DNA from: Lactonifactor sp. BIOML-A5
GTDB lineage: Bacteria > Bacillota > Clostridia > Lachnospirales > Lachnospiraceae
DNA: 64,000 bases
Assembly: GCF_009677585.1 (NCBI RefSeq)
Contig: NZ_WKYV01000025.1
Location: 3,198 to 67,197, forward strand
Reading direction: 5' to 3'
Shown here: positions 63,966 through 64,000 of the stretch, in pieces
How positions within the stretch are numbered: the stretch's first letter is position 1
Layout: every line of letters starts with the position of its first letter
Position numbers and translations under genes: made by a program
Notes under the pieces: model-generated
Seen by the model: only the letters and a program-made list of their open reading frames with translations
The model's database searches: none
What the model was told of the DNA's origin: nothing

Positions 63966-64000
63966 TGGCAGAGACTCACTTCACATTCACGGAAAACGGG

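Larger units (their letters stand above)
63606..64000. other. Intergenic region with PadR operator and foldback element
   Basis: A 395-base gap to the window end. The left part is the PadR promoter-operator; the right part (63720-64000) is GC-rich and dominated by the foldback repeat. No ORF with a ribosome site was seen. Confidence 0.6.

Noticed and set aside
1..64000. tRNA, rRNA, CRISPR array, insertion sequence or prophage
   Set aside because: None was seen: no repeated spacer pattern, no transposase or integrase motif, and no rRNA-like block.

Overview
The window reads as a chromosomal segment of an anaerobic, low-to-mid GC Firmicute of the class Clostridia, most likely family Lachnospiraceae. 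This is an inference from gene content and style: strong AGGAGG ribosome binding sites, preQ1-I and TPP riboswitches, an FtsH/HprK/UvrC/ROK-glucokinase neighbourhood, a DUF1846 protein, a BlaI/M56 pair, a LysM-GH18 protein of the spore-cortex hydrolase type, and Fe-S-containing aldo/keto reductase. No rRNA, tRNA, CRISPR array, transposase or prophage gene was found.

Layout. (1) 88-9207, minus strand: a ten-gene operon for an Mrp/Mbh-type multisubunit cation/proton antiporter. Its gene order is that of the archaeal membrane-bound hydrogenase antiporter half (MrpE, F, G, MbhD, MbhE-MrpB fusion, MrpC), followed by four large NuoL/MrpD-like subunits and no hydrogenase subunits in view. (2) 9779-11718: a small zinc-ribbon protein, then tsaE-tsaB-rimI. 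(3) 11936: a cyclophilin. (4) 12522-17641: a thiamine thiazole/pyrimidine operon thiC-thiS-thiF-thiG-thiH-tenI behind a consensus promoter, a TPP riboswitch and two tandem terminators. (5) 17684-31932: housekeeping genes (YigZ, PBP1A, glucokinase, HPr kinase, UvrC, a hydrolase, FtsH, DUF1846, CTP synthase with a structured leader). (6) 32008-35191: galE, a NahK-like sugar kinase and a nucleotidyltransferase, probably hexosamine or galactose salvage. (7) 35519-39952: an AraC regulator, then a response regulator/histidine kinase/ABC transporter set. (8) 40024-46496: M56 peptidase plus BlaI repressor behind a long palindromic promoter, aminopeptidase P, Tex.

(9) 46629-49061, plus strand: a preQ1-I riboswitch followed by nucleoside hydrolase, ECF transporter S component and a radical SAM protein, overlapping head to tail. 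This is the layout of the queuosine/queuine salvage genes queK-qrtT-queL described in Clostridioides difficile. (10) 49133-58493: a DUF4190 protein, a DUF2752 protein, a YgjP-family protein that has lost its zinc-binding HExxH, a cation diffusion facilitator with a hairpin-rich upstream region, a hydantoinase/oxoprolinase, an orphan prepilin, an Fe-S aldo/keto reductase, an acetyltransferase and an AraC regulator. (11) 58599-63605: a surface protein with Ig-like domains, a LysM-GH18 protein, a 34-residue small ORF with its own promoter and dyad, an MraY-like transferase, and a PadR/DUF2812 pair with a palindromic promoter. (12) 63759-63965: a foldback element with perfect 45-bp inverted arms.

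The best candidates for something new are the four-pump Mrp/Mbh-like complex, the foldback element at the right end, the hairpin-dense region at 52060-52330, the unannotated 34-residue gene, and the structured pyrG leader. The queuine salvage operon is a recognisable recent system and the riboswitch makes the assignment strong.
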